DNA of 64,000 nt from Flavobacterium azizsancarii (GTDB lineage Bacteria > Bacteroidota > Bacteroidia > Flavobacteriales > Flavobacteriaceae), in the NCBI RefSeq assembly GCF_027980145.1, contig NZ_JAMZNK010000010.1, positions 62,001-126,000 on the forward strand. Direction: 5' to 3'. The position numbers and the translations under genes are program-made. The notes beneath the pieces are model-generated. The model saw nothing but the letters and a program-made list of their open reading frames with translations, did not search any database and was not told where the DNA came from. This document shows positions 44,130-52,420 of the stretch, one piece after another (the first letter of the stretch is position 1; the number at the start of each line of letters is the position of its first letter).

Positions 44130-45641
44130 ATGAAAACTAAAGCCAAGTTAAACCCCACTATTTTTGTAATTTTTGGAGGAACAGGTGATTTAAATAAAAG
44201 AAAATTAGCGCCGGCACTTTATAATTTGTTTATCGAAGGTTATATGCCTGATCAATTTGCTATCATTGGCACAGGGAGAACAGAATATACTGATCAAGGC
44301 TATAAAGATGCACTGGAAGACGCTGTTTGCGCATTCTCGCGCACCGGAAAAGTCAAGGAAAAATGGGATCGTTTTGGTAATACCTTACATTATTGTGCAA
44401 CGGATTTTGATCAGCCTCAAACTTTTGAAAATTTAAAAGCCTGTATCGAAAAATACCAACAGGAATATGGAGAAGATACACAGGTAATTTTTTACTTAGC
44501 TGTAGCACCTAGTTTTTTTCCTGTAATTGCCGAAAGCTTAAAAAAATACAAATTAACTGAAGACGAAGATAATAGCCGAATTATAATCGAAAAGCCTTTT
44601 GGCTACGATTTAGAAACTGCAAAAGATTTAAACTCGCTGTTAAGCAGCATTTTTACTGAAAAGCAAATCTATCGTATCGATCACTATTTAGGAAAAGAAA
44701 CAGTGCAAAACATGATGGCCTTCCGTTTTGCAAATGCTATGTTTGAGCCTTTATGGAACAGGCAATATATTGATCATGTCCAAATTTCGGTAACGGAACA
44801 ATTGGGCGTACAAGATCGCGGTGGCTATTATGAAGGAGCCGGAGCATTAAGAGACATGATTCAAAATCACCTTTTGCAATTGCTTTGTTTAGTTGGAATG
44901 GAAGCTCCTATAAGTTTTGATGCGACTGAAATTAGAAATCGTAAAGTAGAAGTTCTAAAAGCTGTTCGTCCGTTTTCTCAGGAATACATTCGTTTTAACA
45001 CCGTAAGAGGACAATATAGCAAAGGTTGGGTCGAGGGCAAAGAAGTACTTGGATATCGCCAGGAAAAAAGTGTTGACCCGGAATCTAATACAGAAACTTT
45101 TGCAGCGGCTAAATTTCATATCGACAACTGGAGATGGCAAGGCGTTCCTTTCTATTTAAGAACAGGAAAACGTTTAAACCAAACTTCGTCTTTAATCACT
45201 ATTCAATTTAAGGACGTACCTCATCAGATTTTTTCCGGAAGCGCGACCGAAAACTGGCAGCAAAACCGATTAATAATCAGTATTCAGCCAGAGATGAGTA
45301 TTCGAATGCAAGTATTGGCTAAAAGACCGGGGCTGAATATGGTCCTAAATCCTGTAGACATGATTTTTGATTATAAAGGCACTTATAAAAATGACAGTCC
45401 GGAAGCTTACGAAACATTGCTGCTAGATGCCATAATGGGCGATCAAACGTTATTTATGCGTGGCGATCAGGTAGAAGCTGCCTGGGAATTGGTGATGCCA
45501 ATCCTGAACTCGTGGGAAGGCAAAAAATCGATTAACTTCCCTAATTATCAAGCTGACAGCTGGGGACCTGAAAAAGCTGAAGCATTGATTGCCAGAGATG
45601 GTTTTCATTGGTTTAATCTACCATTAAAAGAAAAAGAATAA
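44130..45641 (+). CDS. zwf: Glucose-6-phosphate 1-dehydrogenase
   Basis: Zwf commits glucose-6-phosphate to the oxidative pentose phosphate pathway and makes NADPH. The 503-residue protein has the coenzyme motif IFVIFGGTGDLNKRKLAPAL (11-30), IIIEKPFGYD and the active-site RIDHYLGKE (182-190, with the catalytic histidine). Downstream motifs such as GYYEGAGALRDMIQNHLLQL and WQGVPFYLRTGKRL are also intact. It is the second gene of the operon with gnd before and pgl after, so all three oxidative-branch enzymes are made together. A hairpin in the gap to pgl may lower expression of the last gene. Confidence 0.96.
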   Translation: MKTKAKLNPTIFVIFGGTGDLNKRKLAPALYNLFIEGYMPDQFAIIGTGRTEYTDQGYKDALEDAVCAFSRTGKVKEKWDRFGNTLHYCATDFDQPQTFENLKACIEKYQQEYGEDTQVIFYLAVAPSFFPVIAESLKKYKLTEDEDNSRIIIEKPFGYDLETAKDLNSLLSSIFTEKQIYRIDHYLGKETVQNMMAFRFANAMFEPLWNRQYIDHVQISVTEQLGVQDRGGYYEGAGALRDMIQNHLLQLLCLVGMEAPISFDATEIRNRKVEVLKAVRPFSQEYIRFNTVRGQYSKGWVEGKEVLGYRQEKSVDPESNTETFAAAKFHIDNWRWQGVPFYLRTGKRLNQTSSLITIQFKDVPHQIFSGSATENWQQNRLIISIQPEMSIRMQVLAKRPGLNMVLNPVDMIFDYKGTYKNDSPEAYETLLLDAIMGDQTLFMRGDQVEAAWELVMPILNSWEGKKSINFPNYQADSWGPEKAEALIARDGFHWFNLPLKEKE

Positions 45642-45655
45642 TACAAACGTAATTG

Positions 45656-45696
45656 AACGAAGTACAAATCAATTAAAAAATTATTTGTGCTTCGTT
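45656..45696 (+). other. Hairpin between zwf and pgl
   Basis: AACGAAGTACAAAT (45656-45669) pairs with ATTTGTGCTTCGTT (45683-45696) with one wobble. The downstream T tract is weak, so this could be a leaky terminator or an mRNA processing or stability element. It overlaps the upstream ATG at 45687 and so argues for the pgl start at 45720. Confidence 0.6.
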
Positions 45697-45719
45697 ATTA
45701 CTTATTTAGAATAAAAAAC

Positions 45720-46439
45720 ATGAACTTACGTATATACAAAACAACCGAAGAATTAACGCTGGATTTAGCCAATTACATTATTGAGATTGCACAAACAGCA
45801 ATAGAAAAAAACGACCGTTTTAATTTTGTGCTTACCGGAGGAAATTCACCTAAAGCACTTTATACTTTTCTAGCTACTGAATACAGAAACAAAATCGACT
45901 GGAACAAGGTATTTTTCTTTTTTGGCGACGAACGTACTGTTCCTGCAAACGATGAAAACTATAACGGCTTAATGGCTAAAAGATCTTTTTTTGATATCTT
46001 AGAAACATCCGAAAATCATATTTTTTATGTCAATACTACTTTAGATCCTGAAGCCGCAGCCGCTGATTATAAAAGCAGAATCGACAAACATTTTGACAAC
46101 AATGATCTTGTTTTTGATTTAATTCTTTTAGGCATGGGAGATGATGCACACACAGCTTCTATTTTCCCGCATACTACTTTGGTTGCTGATACAGAAGCTA
46201 CTGTAGCATCAGTATTTGTAGAAAAATTAAACACACATCGTATTAGCTTAACAGCTCCGTTAATCAATAAAGCGCTAAATGTGGCATTTTTAGTTTTTGG
46301 AGCAAACAAAGCCGAAGCACTAAAACACGTAATTAAAGACGAGCAAAAAGAGGTGAACAACTACCCTTCTCAATTGATACAGCCTATCGACGGAAAATTG
46401 ACCTGGTTTGTTGATGAAGCAGCTTCCAGCTTGCTATAA
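45720..46439 (+). CDS. pgl: 6-phosphogluconolactonase
   Basis: Pgl hydrolyses 6-phosphogluconolactone, the product of Zwf, to 6-phosphogluconate, the substrate of Gnd, which completes the three-gene oxidative pentose phosphate operon. The frame is open from an ATG at 45687, but that start lies inside a hairpin, and the ATG at 45720 (MNLRIYKTTEEL) gives the normal length of 239 residues. Family motifs are NFVLTGGNSPKALY, the phosphate-binding FFFGDERTVPANDENYNG, LILLGMGDDAHTASIFP with the catalytic histidine, and HRISLTAPLINKA. This is the NagB-like (DevB/SOL) type, not the YbhE beta-propeller type. Confidence 0.95.
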   Translation: MNLRIYKTTEELTLDLANYIIEIAQTAIEKNDRFNFVLTGGNSPKALYTFLATEYRNKIDWNKVFFFFGDERTVPANDENYNGLMAKRSFFDILETSENHIFYVNTTLDPEAAAADYKSRIDKHFDNNDLVFDLILLGMGDDAHTASIFPHTTLVADTEATVASVFVEKLNTHRISLTAPLINKALNVAFLVFGANKAEALKHVIKDEQKEVNNYPSQLIQPIDGKLTWFVDEAASSLL

Positions 46440-46673
46440 GGCGAGGTATCTCACAGAGATTCCCGGAGAGCTTTTTTGCCCACGGATTTTACGGACAAAA
46501 CAGATTGACGCCGGTTTCTTTTTAATCTTTGTCAAAAAAAATCTGATAAATCTGCGAGAGAAAAAATTAGCCATAGATTCTTTTAATAAAAATTTCTCGC
46601 AGATTTAAAAAGATTTAAGCAGATAAGCGCAGATTATTTAATAAAAATCTAAAATTAAATCTGCTATAATCTG

Positions 46674-47108
46674 CTCCCGATAGCTATCGGGACTGCGCGC
46701 AACAAAATCATTTTAATATTAATAGTCTTTGGCTGAACATTTCTTTACTTAGATTTTTTTGCCACAAATTTCACAAATTAGCACAAATTATTTTCTCACG
46801 CTCCCGATAGCTCAATGTCATTAAGTTAAGTTTTTTAAGGACAATTATGGCTAAAAAAATTCGCAAAGGCGCAAAGAAAACGGATGTAAACTTGGCGGCT
46901 TTGCGACTTTGCGCGAGATCAATTAGACAAAAGCATCATAGCTTTTCCTTAACTTAATGACATTGCCCGATAGCTATCGGGACTACGTGAAACAAAATCA
47001 TTTTAATCTTAATAGTCTTTGGCTGAACATTTCTTTACTTAGATTTTTTTGCCACAAATTTCACAAATTAGCACAAATTATTTCTCACGCTCCCTATAGC
47101 TATCGGGA
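46674..47108. repeat. Tandem repeat of 126-127 bp, one copy interrupted by an inserted element
   Basis: A unit starting CTCCCGATAGCTATCGGGAC (palindromic core) and running through AACAAAATCATTTTAAT, AATAGTCTTTGGCTGAACAT and GCCACAAATTTCACAAATTA begins at 46674 and 46801, and the next copy starts at 47090. The first spacing is 127 bp. The second is 289 bp, but falls to 126 bp when the 153-bp inserted element and its 10-bp duplicated target are removed. Flanking DNA (46440-46673 and 47109-47220) has GCAGATT/AATCTGC inverted repeats like those at 30.6-31.3 kb. There is no gene in this 780-base gap. Confidence 0.8.
46813..46965. mobile_element. MITE-like element, 153 bp, with 18-bp terminal inverted repeats
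   Basis: The ends are perfect inverted repeats: CAATGTCATTAAGTTAAG (46813-46830) and CTTAACTTAATGACATTG (46948-46965). The flanks carry a 10-bp direct repeat CCCGATAGCT (46803-46812 and 46966-46975), which is present once in the uninterrupted tandem copies, so it is a target-site duplication. An inner inverted repeat CGCAAAGGCGCAAAG/CTTTGCGACTTTGCG (46862-46876 and 46899-46913, 14 of 15 matching) adds structure. A 36-codon open frame (46847-46957, starting MAKKIRKGAKKTDVN) runs across it, but is probably a by-product of the repeat. It has no transposase and would need to be moved in trans. Confidence 0.75.
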
Positions 47109-47220
47109 CTGCGTGAAAGAATCTTTTTAATGAGTGGCTAAAACTTAAGATAAAACATAAAAATCCGCGCTTATCCGCGTTTTCACGTAGTGAATCCGTA
47201 TCATCCGTGGGCATACTATC

Positions 47221-50127
47221 TCAACGCAAGCAATTCCTTAAAATGCTTACCGGATGCTGTGCTTCCCTACTCGTTCCGTCAAAAATTTGATGGCGGCAGC
47301 TCGTTCCTGCGGCGGCGATTTTTACGTTTTCGGCAGTAGCACGGACTTTAGGGAATAAGGCATCCTCTCCCATTTGCATACTTACCTGATAATGTTCTTT
47401 TTCGTAGCCAAATGATCCTGCCATTCCGCAACAGCCCGAATTATAGATAGTAACCGTATTATTCGTTGGCAAATTCAGCATTGCGAAAGTCGCTTCTACC
47501 GAACTCAACGATTTCTGATGGCAATGCCCGTGAATTTTGATTTCCTTCTTTTCTTCTGAAAAAGAATCAGGTTTGATCTTACCGTCTATAATTTCTTTTT
47601 TAAAGAATTCTTCGATCGTAAAAGCACTTTGTGCTACTTTCTGAGCGCTTTCTTTATCATCTGCCAAACGTAAATATTCGTCCCTAAAAGTCAAAATTGC
47701 CGATGGTTCTATACCTATCAAAGGTGCTTTCGCAGAAATTAAATCCTTGAAAATATTGACATTGATATTCGCGATCTTCTTTGCTTCTTCCAGAAATCCT
47801 TTCGACAAATAGGTTCTTCCGCTTTCTTCGTGATTTACAACCAGAACTTCGTAACCCAATTTGGTTAATAATTCGAAAGCATCGATTCCGATATTGACAT
47901 CGTAATAATTCGTAAATTCATCATTAAACAAATACACTTGTCCGTTCGGGAAATTATTTTGTTGTGGCTTATGGTTTTCATACCATTTTTTAAACGTCTT
48001 TTTGGCTAGCAACGGAACTTGTCTTTCCGGTGCAATTCCCATACTTTTCTTCACCAGGGATTGATTCGAAATAAAATTCGTAATCGACGGAAACAAACTT
48101 CCCATTTTATTCAGTTTTGCATTGTGTGCAAAAATCTTATTTCGGGTCGAAAATCCGTTTGCTTTTTGATATTGGTATAAAAATTCTGCTTTTAAGGTTG
48201 CAACATCCACATTACTAGGACATTCACTTGCGCAAGCTTTACAGCTCACACACAACTCAAAAACTTCGTATAACTCCTTCTGATCGAATTTGTTTTCTTT
48301 CTCAGAATACGTTAAATATTCACGCAACGCATTCGCTCTCGCACGCGTTGTTTCTTTTTCGTTTTTTGTCGCACGATAACTCGGACACATTGATCCTCCT
48401 GCCGATGGTAATTTTCTGCAATCTCCTGATCCGTTACATTTTTCGGCAGCACGCAAAATCCCTAAACTGTCTGAGAAATCCTGAAACGTCTTTATATCCG
48501 GTTCTGTCCTGCCTGAAATCACACGATGGTTTTCGTCCATCTTTAAAGCGTTGACAATCTTCCCGATATTCAAAACCGAATTCGGATCAAACGTCAATTT
48601 GATTCTTTTCAGCAACTCATAATTGGTTTCGCCAATCATAAACGGAATAAATTCTCCGCGCACAATTCCGTCGCCGTGTTCACCGCTTAGCGAACCTCTG
48701 TATTTCTTTACCAAAATGGCCACATCGGTCGCAATGGTTCTAAAGAGTTTTAAATCTGATGTTTTCTTTAAATTCAAAACCGGACGCAAGTGCAGTTCTC
48801 CCGCTCCGGCATGTGCGTAATAAATAGCGTCTTGTCCGTGGCGTAGCATCATGGCCGAAAACTCTGCAATATAAGCAGGTAAATCACTCAATTGAACTGC
48901 CGTATCCTCAATAGAATCAGCTGCTTTGTCATCGCCAACAATACTTCCTAAAAGTCCGAGACCGGCTTTTCTAAGTTCGTTTACTTTATCAATATCAGCA
49001 CCGTATATTTTTACGAGCGCGTAACCAAAGTTATTTTTTTCTAAATCGGCCACTAAAGCATTTGCTTGATTTTCGGCATCTGCCGCATCATGTGAAGCGA
49101 CTTCAAACATCATAATCGCTTTAGGTTCTCCAACCAGAAAAAATCTGTTTTTAATGTGTTCGCGACTTGTTTTTGTACAATCTAAAATTGTATCGTCGAT
49201 CATTTCGCAAGTATACAAATGATGTTTCATTGCTACTACGACAGATTCCAGCGATTCCTGAATACTATGATAATGCGCCACGACCATAATATTATTCGCT
49301 GGCGGTAAATCATCAACTTTTAAAGTAATTTCGGTTGTAAAAACCAGCGTTCCCTCGCTTCCGCAAAGTAATTTCCCTACGTTTATTGTGGGTTCAGTTC
49401 CGCCAAACAAATCCGATTTTAATAGAATATCAACGGCATAACCTGTATTTCGTCTGTGAATTTCCGGTTTTGGAAACTCCTTGATAATTTCGTCCTGCGT
49501 TGCTTTTACCGAAAGTTCCTCATAAAGACTTTTATATATTTTATTTTCTAAAGTATCTCCTTTGGTTTTTGCAATAAATTCCGCCGAAGTCAACTCGTTA
49601 AAAACCACCTGAGAACCATCGCTTAAAAGTCCTTTGATTTCGACAATTTTATCGCGCGTCACACCATAACGAATCGAAGTCGTTCCCGAAGAATTATTGC
49701 CCACCATTCCGCCAATCATACAACGGTTTGTGGTTGAAGTGTTAGGTCCGAAAAAAACGCCATGTGGTTTCAGAAATAAATTCAGTTCATCACGAATTAC
49801 ACCGGGCTGAACTGTAACCGTTTTTTTAATGGGGTCGAAATTCAGGATTTTGGTAAAGTTTTTCGAAACATCGACCACAATTCCGTCACCAACCGTTTGT
49901 CCGGCAAGTGAAGTTCCTGCCGTTCTGGGCGTAATCGAAATATGATGCTGCGCCGCAAACCGAATCACTTTACTGATATCTTCGATAGTTTTAGGAACAG
50001 AAACCGCTTTTGGTCGAATTCTGTACACCGAAGCATCGGTCGAATAAAGCGTTTTATGAAGATCATCGTATAAAAGTGTTCCTTCTAATGACGTTGCTAA
50101 TTGTTCTAACTCCTTATTTATTGACAT
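47221..50127 (-). CDS. FAD-linked oxidase fused to Fe-S domain (YdiJ/D-2-hydroxyacid dehydrogenase type)
   Basis: The 968-residue cytosolic protein joins two parts. The N-terminal half is a VAO-type FAD oxidase: ITPRTAGTSLAGQTVGDGIV (FAD phosphate loop), GGMVGNNSSGTTSIRYG, and the C-terminal cap with YYAHAGAGELHLRP and SLSGEHGDGIVRG, whose histidines are active-site or metal residues. The second half has ferredoxin-like clusters, CNGSGDCRKLPSAGGSMCPS and CVSCKACASECPSNVD. It ends with two CCG-type motifs of the GlpC/LutA heterodisulfide-reductase kind (HGHCHQKS and NSGCCGMAGSFGYE). This is the layout of YdiJ, a D-2-hydroxyglutarate dehydrogenase, and of large D-lactate dehydrogenases. The exact hydroxyacid cannot be fixed from sequence. 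It is alone on the minus strand between repeat regions. Confidence 0.9.
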   Translation of the reverse strand: MSINKELEQLATSLEGTLLYDDLHKTLYSTDASVYRIRPKAVSVPKTIEDISKVIRFAAQHHISITPRTAGTSLAGQTVGDGIVVDVSKNFTKILNFDPIKKTVTVQPGVIRDELNLFLKPHGVFFGPNTSTTNRCMIGGMVGNNSSGTTSIRYGVTRDKIVEIKGLLSDGSQVVFNELTSAEFIAKTKGDTLENKIYKSLYEELSVKATQDEIIKEFPKPEIHRRNTGYAVDILLKSDLFGGTEPTINVGKLLCGSEGTLVFTTEITLKVDDLPPANNIMVVAHYHSIQESLESVVVAMKHHLYTCEMIDDTILDCTKTSREHIKNRFFLVGEPKAIMMFEVASHDAADAENQANALVADLEKNNFGYALVKIYGADIDKVNELRKAGLGLLGSIVGDDKAADSIEDTAVQLSDLPAYIAEFSAMMLRHGQDAIYYAHAGAGELHLRPVLNLKKTSDLKLFRTIATDVAILVKKYRGSLSGEHGDGIVRGEFIPFMIGETNYELLKRIKLTFDPNSVLNIGKIVNALKMDENHRVISGRTEPDIKTFQDFSDSLGILRAAEKCNGSGDCRKLPSAGGSMCPSYRATKNEKETTRARANALREYLTYSEKENKFDQKELYEVFELCVSCKACASECPSNVDVATLKAEFLYQYQKANGFSTRNKIFAHNAKLNKMGSLFPSITNFISNQSLVKKSMGIAPERQVPLLAKKTFKKWYENHKPQQNNFPNGQVYLFNDEFTNYYDVNIGIDAFELLTKLGYEVLVVNHEESGRTYLSKGFLEEAKKIANINVNIFKDLISAKAPLIGIEPSAILTFRDEYLRLADDKESAQKVAQSAFTIEEFFKKEIIDGKIKPDSFSEEKKEIKIHGHCHQKSLSSVEATFAMLNLPTNNTVTIYNSGCCGMAGSFGYEKEHYQVSMQMGEDALFPKVRATAENVKIAAAGTSCRHQIFDGTSREAQHPVSILRNCLR

Positions 50128-50504
50128 TATCGCTGAATTTATGGCTTTCTTTCAGTTACAAAAATAGTTATTTTTTAAGGTTCAGAGGTGCAAAGTGCCA
50201 AAGGTTCAGAGGTTTTCTTTTCTTTGGCTTTCCTGAGTTGGAATTTATTATTTATTATTTAGAATTTATACACTCAATTGTGACCCTGAGCGAATTCGAA
50301 GGCTAATGAAAACTACATTAAATCCTTACCAAAAATTGGAATGTAGAATTAAAAAAAAATAATTTACCGCTAAGGACGCTAAGGTTTACGCAAAGTTCAC
50401 AAAGACTTTGTCGTTATTTCGCTTTGCTTTAAGATCGCTAAGGGATTGTGGAAATAAGGCATGCAGAAAATTAGAATTTGTAATTTATCAGCGCGACTAT
50501 TAAT
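50128..50504. other. Intergenic repeat remnants
   Basis: No gene is seen. The region holds short imperfect repeats (GGTTCAGAGG twice near 50178-50212), a fragment TGACCCTGAGCGAATTCGAA and a block of GCTAAGG/GCAAAG words (50363-50450) like those inside the element at 46.8 kb. Confidence 0.5.
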
Positions 50505-50948
50505 TTAAAAATTTTCACAAACATAAGGCGCTTCAAGAATAACTCTATATGACATAAAAACACATCCAAAAGAAGTTCCTTCTATTCCCTCAATAATTAA
50601 CCAGCTTAGAATTCCTTTACTTATAAGCTGATATAGTTCATATTCAATAAATTCAGGACTATAATTTAATTTTCGATATTCAGGATGGGTTCTAATAAAT
50701 TCTGAAAATTTCCATTGTGAAAACTCAATTTCATTTCCTCCAATATCATAAGCATAAATGACTCCGTCTTTTTCAGCTGTACAGCCACTTCCGTGAAACC
50801 AATATTCAATTCCGTCAATCGATCCTATTCTCTCAAAAAAAGTATGAGAAAATGAACATGGATTTATGTCTTGTTTGTATTTGTCCTTTAGTAAAACTTC
50901 AAAATTCCTAATGAACTTGATGTAATCTGTTAAGATTTGTTCTATCAT
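50505..50948 (-). CDS. Small cytosolic protein of unknown function
   Basis: The frame is open from 50996, but the ATG at 50948 (MIEQILTDYIKFIRNFEVLL) fits the start of a soluble protein of 147 residues better; this is the preferred start. It opens with an amphipathic helix, and the middle has a compact motif RIGSIDGIEYWFHGSGCTAE with an adjacent Gly-Ser-Gly-Cys, followed by YAYDIGGNEIEFSQWKFSEF. I do not recognise the family with certainty. Proteins of this size and style are common among immunity proteins of polymorphic toxin loci, but no toxin gene is present, so that idea rests on context only. Confidence 0.68.
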   Translation of the reverse strand: MIEQILTDYIKFIRNFEVLLKDKYKQDINPCSFSHTFFERIGSIDGIEYWFHGSGCTAEKDGVIYAYDIGGNEIEFSQWKFSEFIRTHPEYRKLNYSPEFIEYELYQLISKGILSWLIIEGIEGTSFGCVFMSYRVILEAPYVCENF

Positions 50949-51206
50949 AATTACTCCAAAATTAAATGGAAAATATTGGATTCGCAACTCTGTCAAATTT
51001 TTAATAAAACATTTTTAAATATATTATTTTTCTTACTTATTGATTATGTTCCTTTTTTGATATCTTTGCTATTCTTAAATCTTCACATTGAGAATTAAAT
51101 AAATTTGCCCTTGCGGTATGATGGTATATTGTAATCAACAATAATGTTCTTAAAGACATATAACATCTTATTTACATGGGTTTTACATTCAAAAAAATGT
51201 CAAGTT

Positions 51207-51801
51207 ATGAGTACAAAAAACCTTTCGAAAGAAGCCGAATTCAGGCTTATGTCTTTTTTCAACAACACCATCGCGCCAGATCAAATGGCGAAAGCACTAA
51301 GGCAGGTAAATTTTAGTTATTTACATTTCACTAAAAATGATTTTATTTTGATAGGGTTAGAAAATAGAAATTTTAATATGAATGGGAACTATCTTTAGTT
51401 ATCTTCTAATTAAGATGGATCAAAATCAACTAATAGGTTTCTGGCTTTTTTATAATAGCTTCTATGACGCAAGAGTTTTTGCAGATTTTGATAGTGATGG
51501 TGAATTAGATTATTTAGATTGGGGTGTCAGAAAAATAAGATAAGTCTTTATAATATCGAAAAAGATTCATTAAAAGAGAGTACGAATAAACTTATATTTG
51601 TTTTACCAACTAAAGGACAGACTGAATATGAAGATACTCATGGTATAAGTAATGAATGGTATTCTATAGTTGACAAAAGTAGATCAAACTGGTTTTTTAA
51701 ATTTTGATCACAATAAATCGTTATCCGAAATAATAAAATTTGATGATAGCACAAAGAAAAGCATGAGAGAAATTAAGAATGAACAGAACAAAAAAAAATG
51801 A
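51207..51801 (+). pseudogene. Unknown gene broken by several frameshifts
   Basis: Read with frame changes, the stretch gives one coherent protein of roughly 195 residues. It starts MSTKNLSKEAEFRLMSFFNN (51207, frame A) and shifts near 51370-51395 to a segment with LIGFWLFYNSFYDARVFADF directly followed by DSDGELDYLDWG. It then shifts near 51515-51545 to SLYNIEKDSLKESTNKLIFV, and again near 51690-51705 (in T-rich runs) to HNKSLSEIIKFDDSTKKSM, ending with TGA at 51799-51801. Each break leaves an early stop. The acidic FADFDSDGELDYL resembles a calcium-binding FG-GAP-like loop. At least three lesions make it a decayed gene, unless homopolymer sequencing errors are responsible. The region is especially AT-rich. 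Confidence 0.65.
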
Positions 51802-51889
51802 GTTGATAAATTGCTTAGATCTTTTGAAGTCTGGTAAAACTATTCATAAAAAACAGAGATAAAATAAAAAAACATTAACATTAAAACAA

Positions 51890-52342
51890 ATGAATAATTT
51901 AAAAAATAATACAACTCTTGCTATTTGCTCATTAGTAATTATCATTGTTATGAATGCTTGCTCTTCAAAGTATATTAAACTTGTAAGTCCAGATACAAAA
52001 ACTGAGTTCGGTATTACTCTAACCTCACCTTCAAGAGGTGTTTTTTTTGTAGAAAATCAGAAAATTCCAGCTTCAAAAAACAAAATTGAAATCCATACGA
52101 AAGTAGCAAACTCTCTTTACAATAATTATGGCCCAGCAACTGATAATAGATTCATAGGAAGAACAAATGCCCGACAATTAAAATTTGTAACTAACAATAA
52201 AACCTATCTAATAGATATTACAAAGCTTCAGAAAAGAACAGCAATGGTTATTTTTGATGGAAAAAATAAACCTATTATAGAATACAATAGTAAAAGATAC
52301 AATGCCAGCATCGAAAAGTATTTCATTGGTAAATCCAAATAA
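51890..52342 (+). CDS. Lipoprotein of unknown function
   Basis: The 150-residue protein has a long n-region and then a lipoprotein signal (MNAC, Cys24). The mature part is basic and beta-rich, with RGVFFVENQKIPASKNKIEI, FIGRTNARQLKFVTNNKTYL and TAMVIFDGKNKPIIEYNSKR. I do not recognise the family. It follows the broken gene by 88 bases and precedes the gene at 52421 by 78 bases, all on the plus strand. No catalytic motif can be seen. Confidence 0.7.
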   Translation: MNNLKNNTTLAICSLVIIIVMNACSSKYIKLVSPDTKTEFGITLTSPSRGVFFVENQKIPASKNKIEIHTKVANSLYNNYGPATDNRFIGRTNARQLKFVTNNKTYLIDITKLQKRTAMVIFDGKNKPIIEYNSKRYNASIEKYFIGKSK

Positions 52343-52420
52343 AACAAGGAAAACATTTAAATTTCACATAAACACACGCACTATATTAGCTTACAATTTT
52401 TAAATATTTATTGAAATAAA

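Noticed and set aside
46408-46608. Open frame on the plus strand after pgl
   Set aside because: It starts inside pgl in another frame and runs into CGCAGATT-type repeat DNA.
50010-50306. Open frame on the plus strand overlapping the 5' end of the large dehydrogenase gene
   Set aside because: It is antisense to the FAD oxidase start and then enters repeat remnants.
51519-51707. Independent 62-residue gene
   Set aside because: It has no credible start context and continues the sequence of the broken gene at 51207-51801 in a shifted frame.
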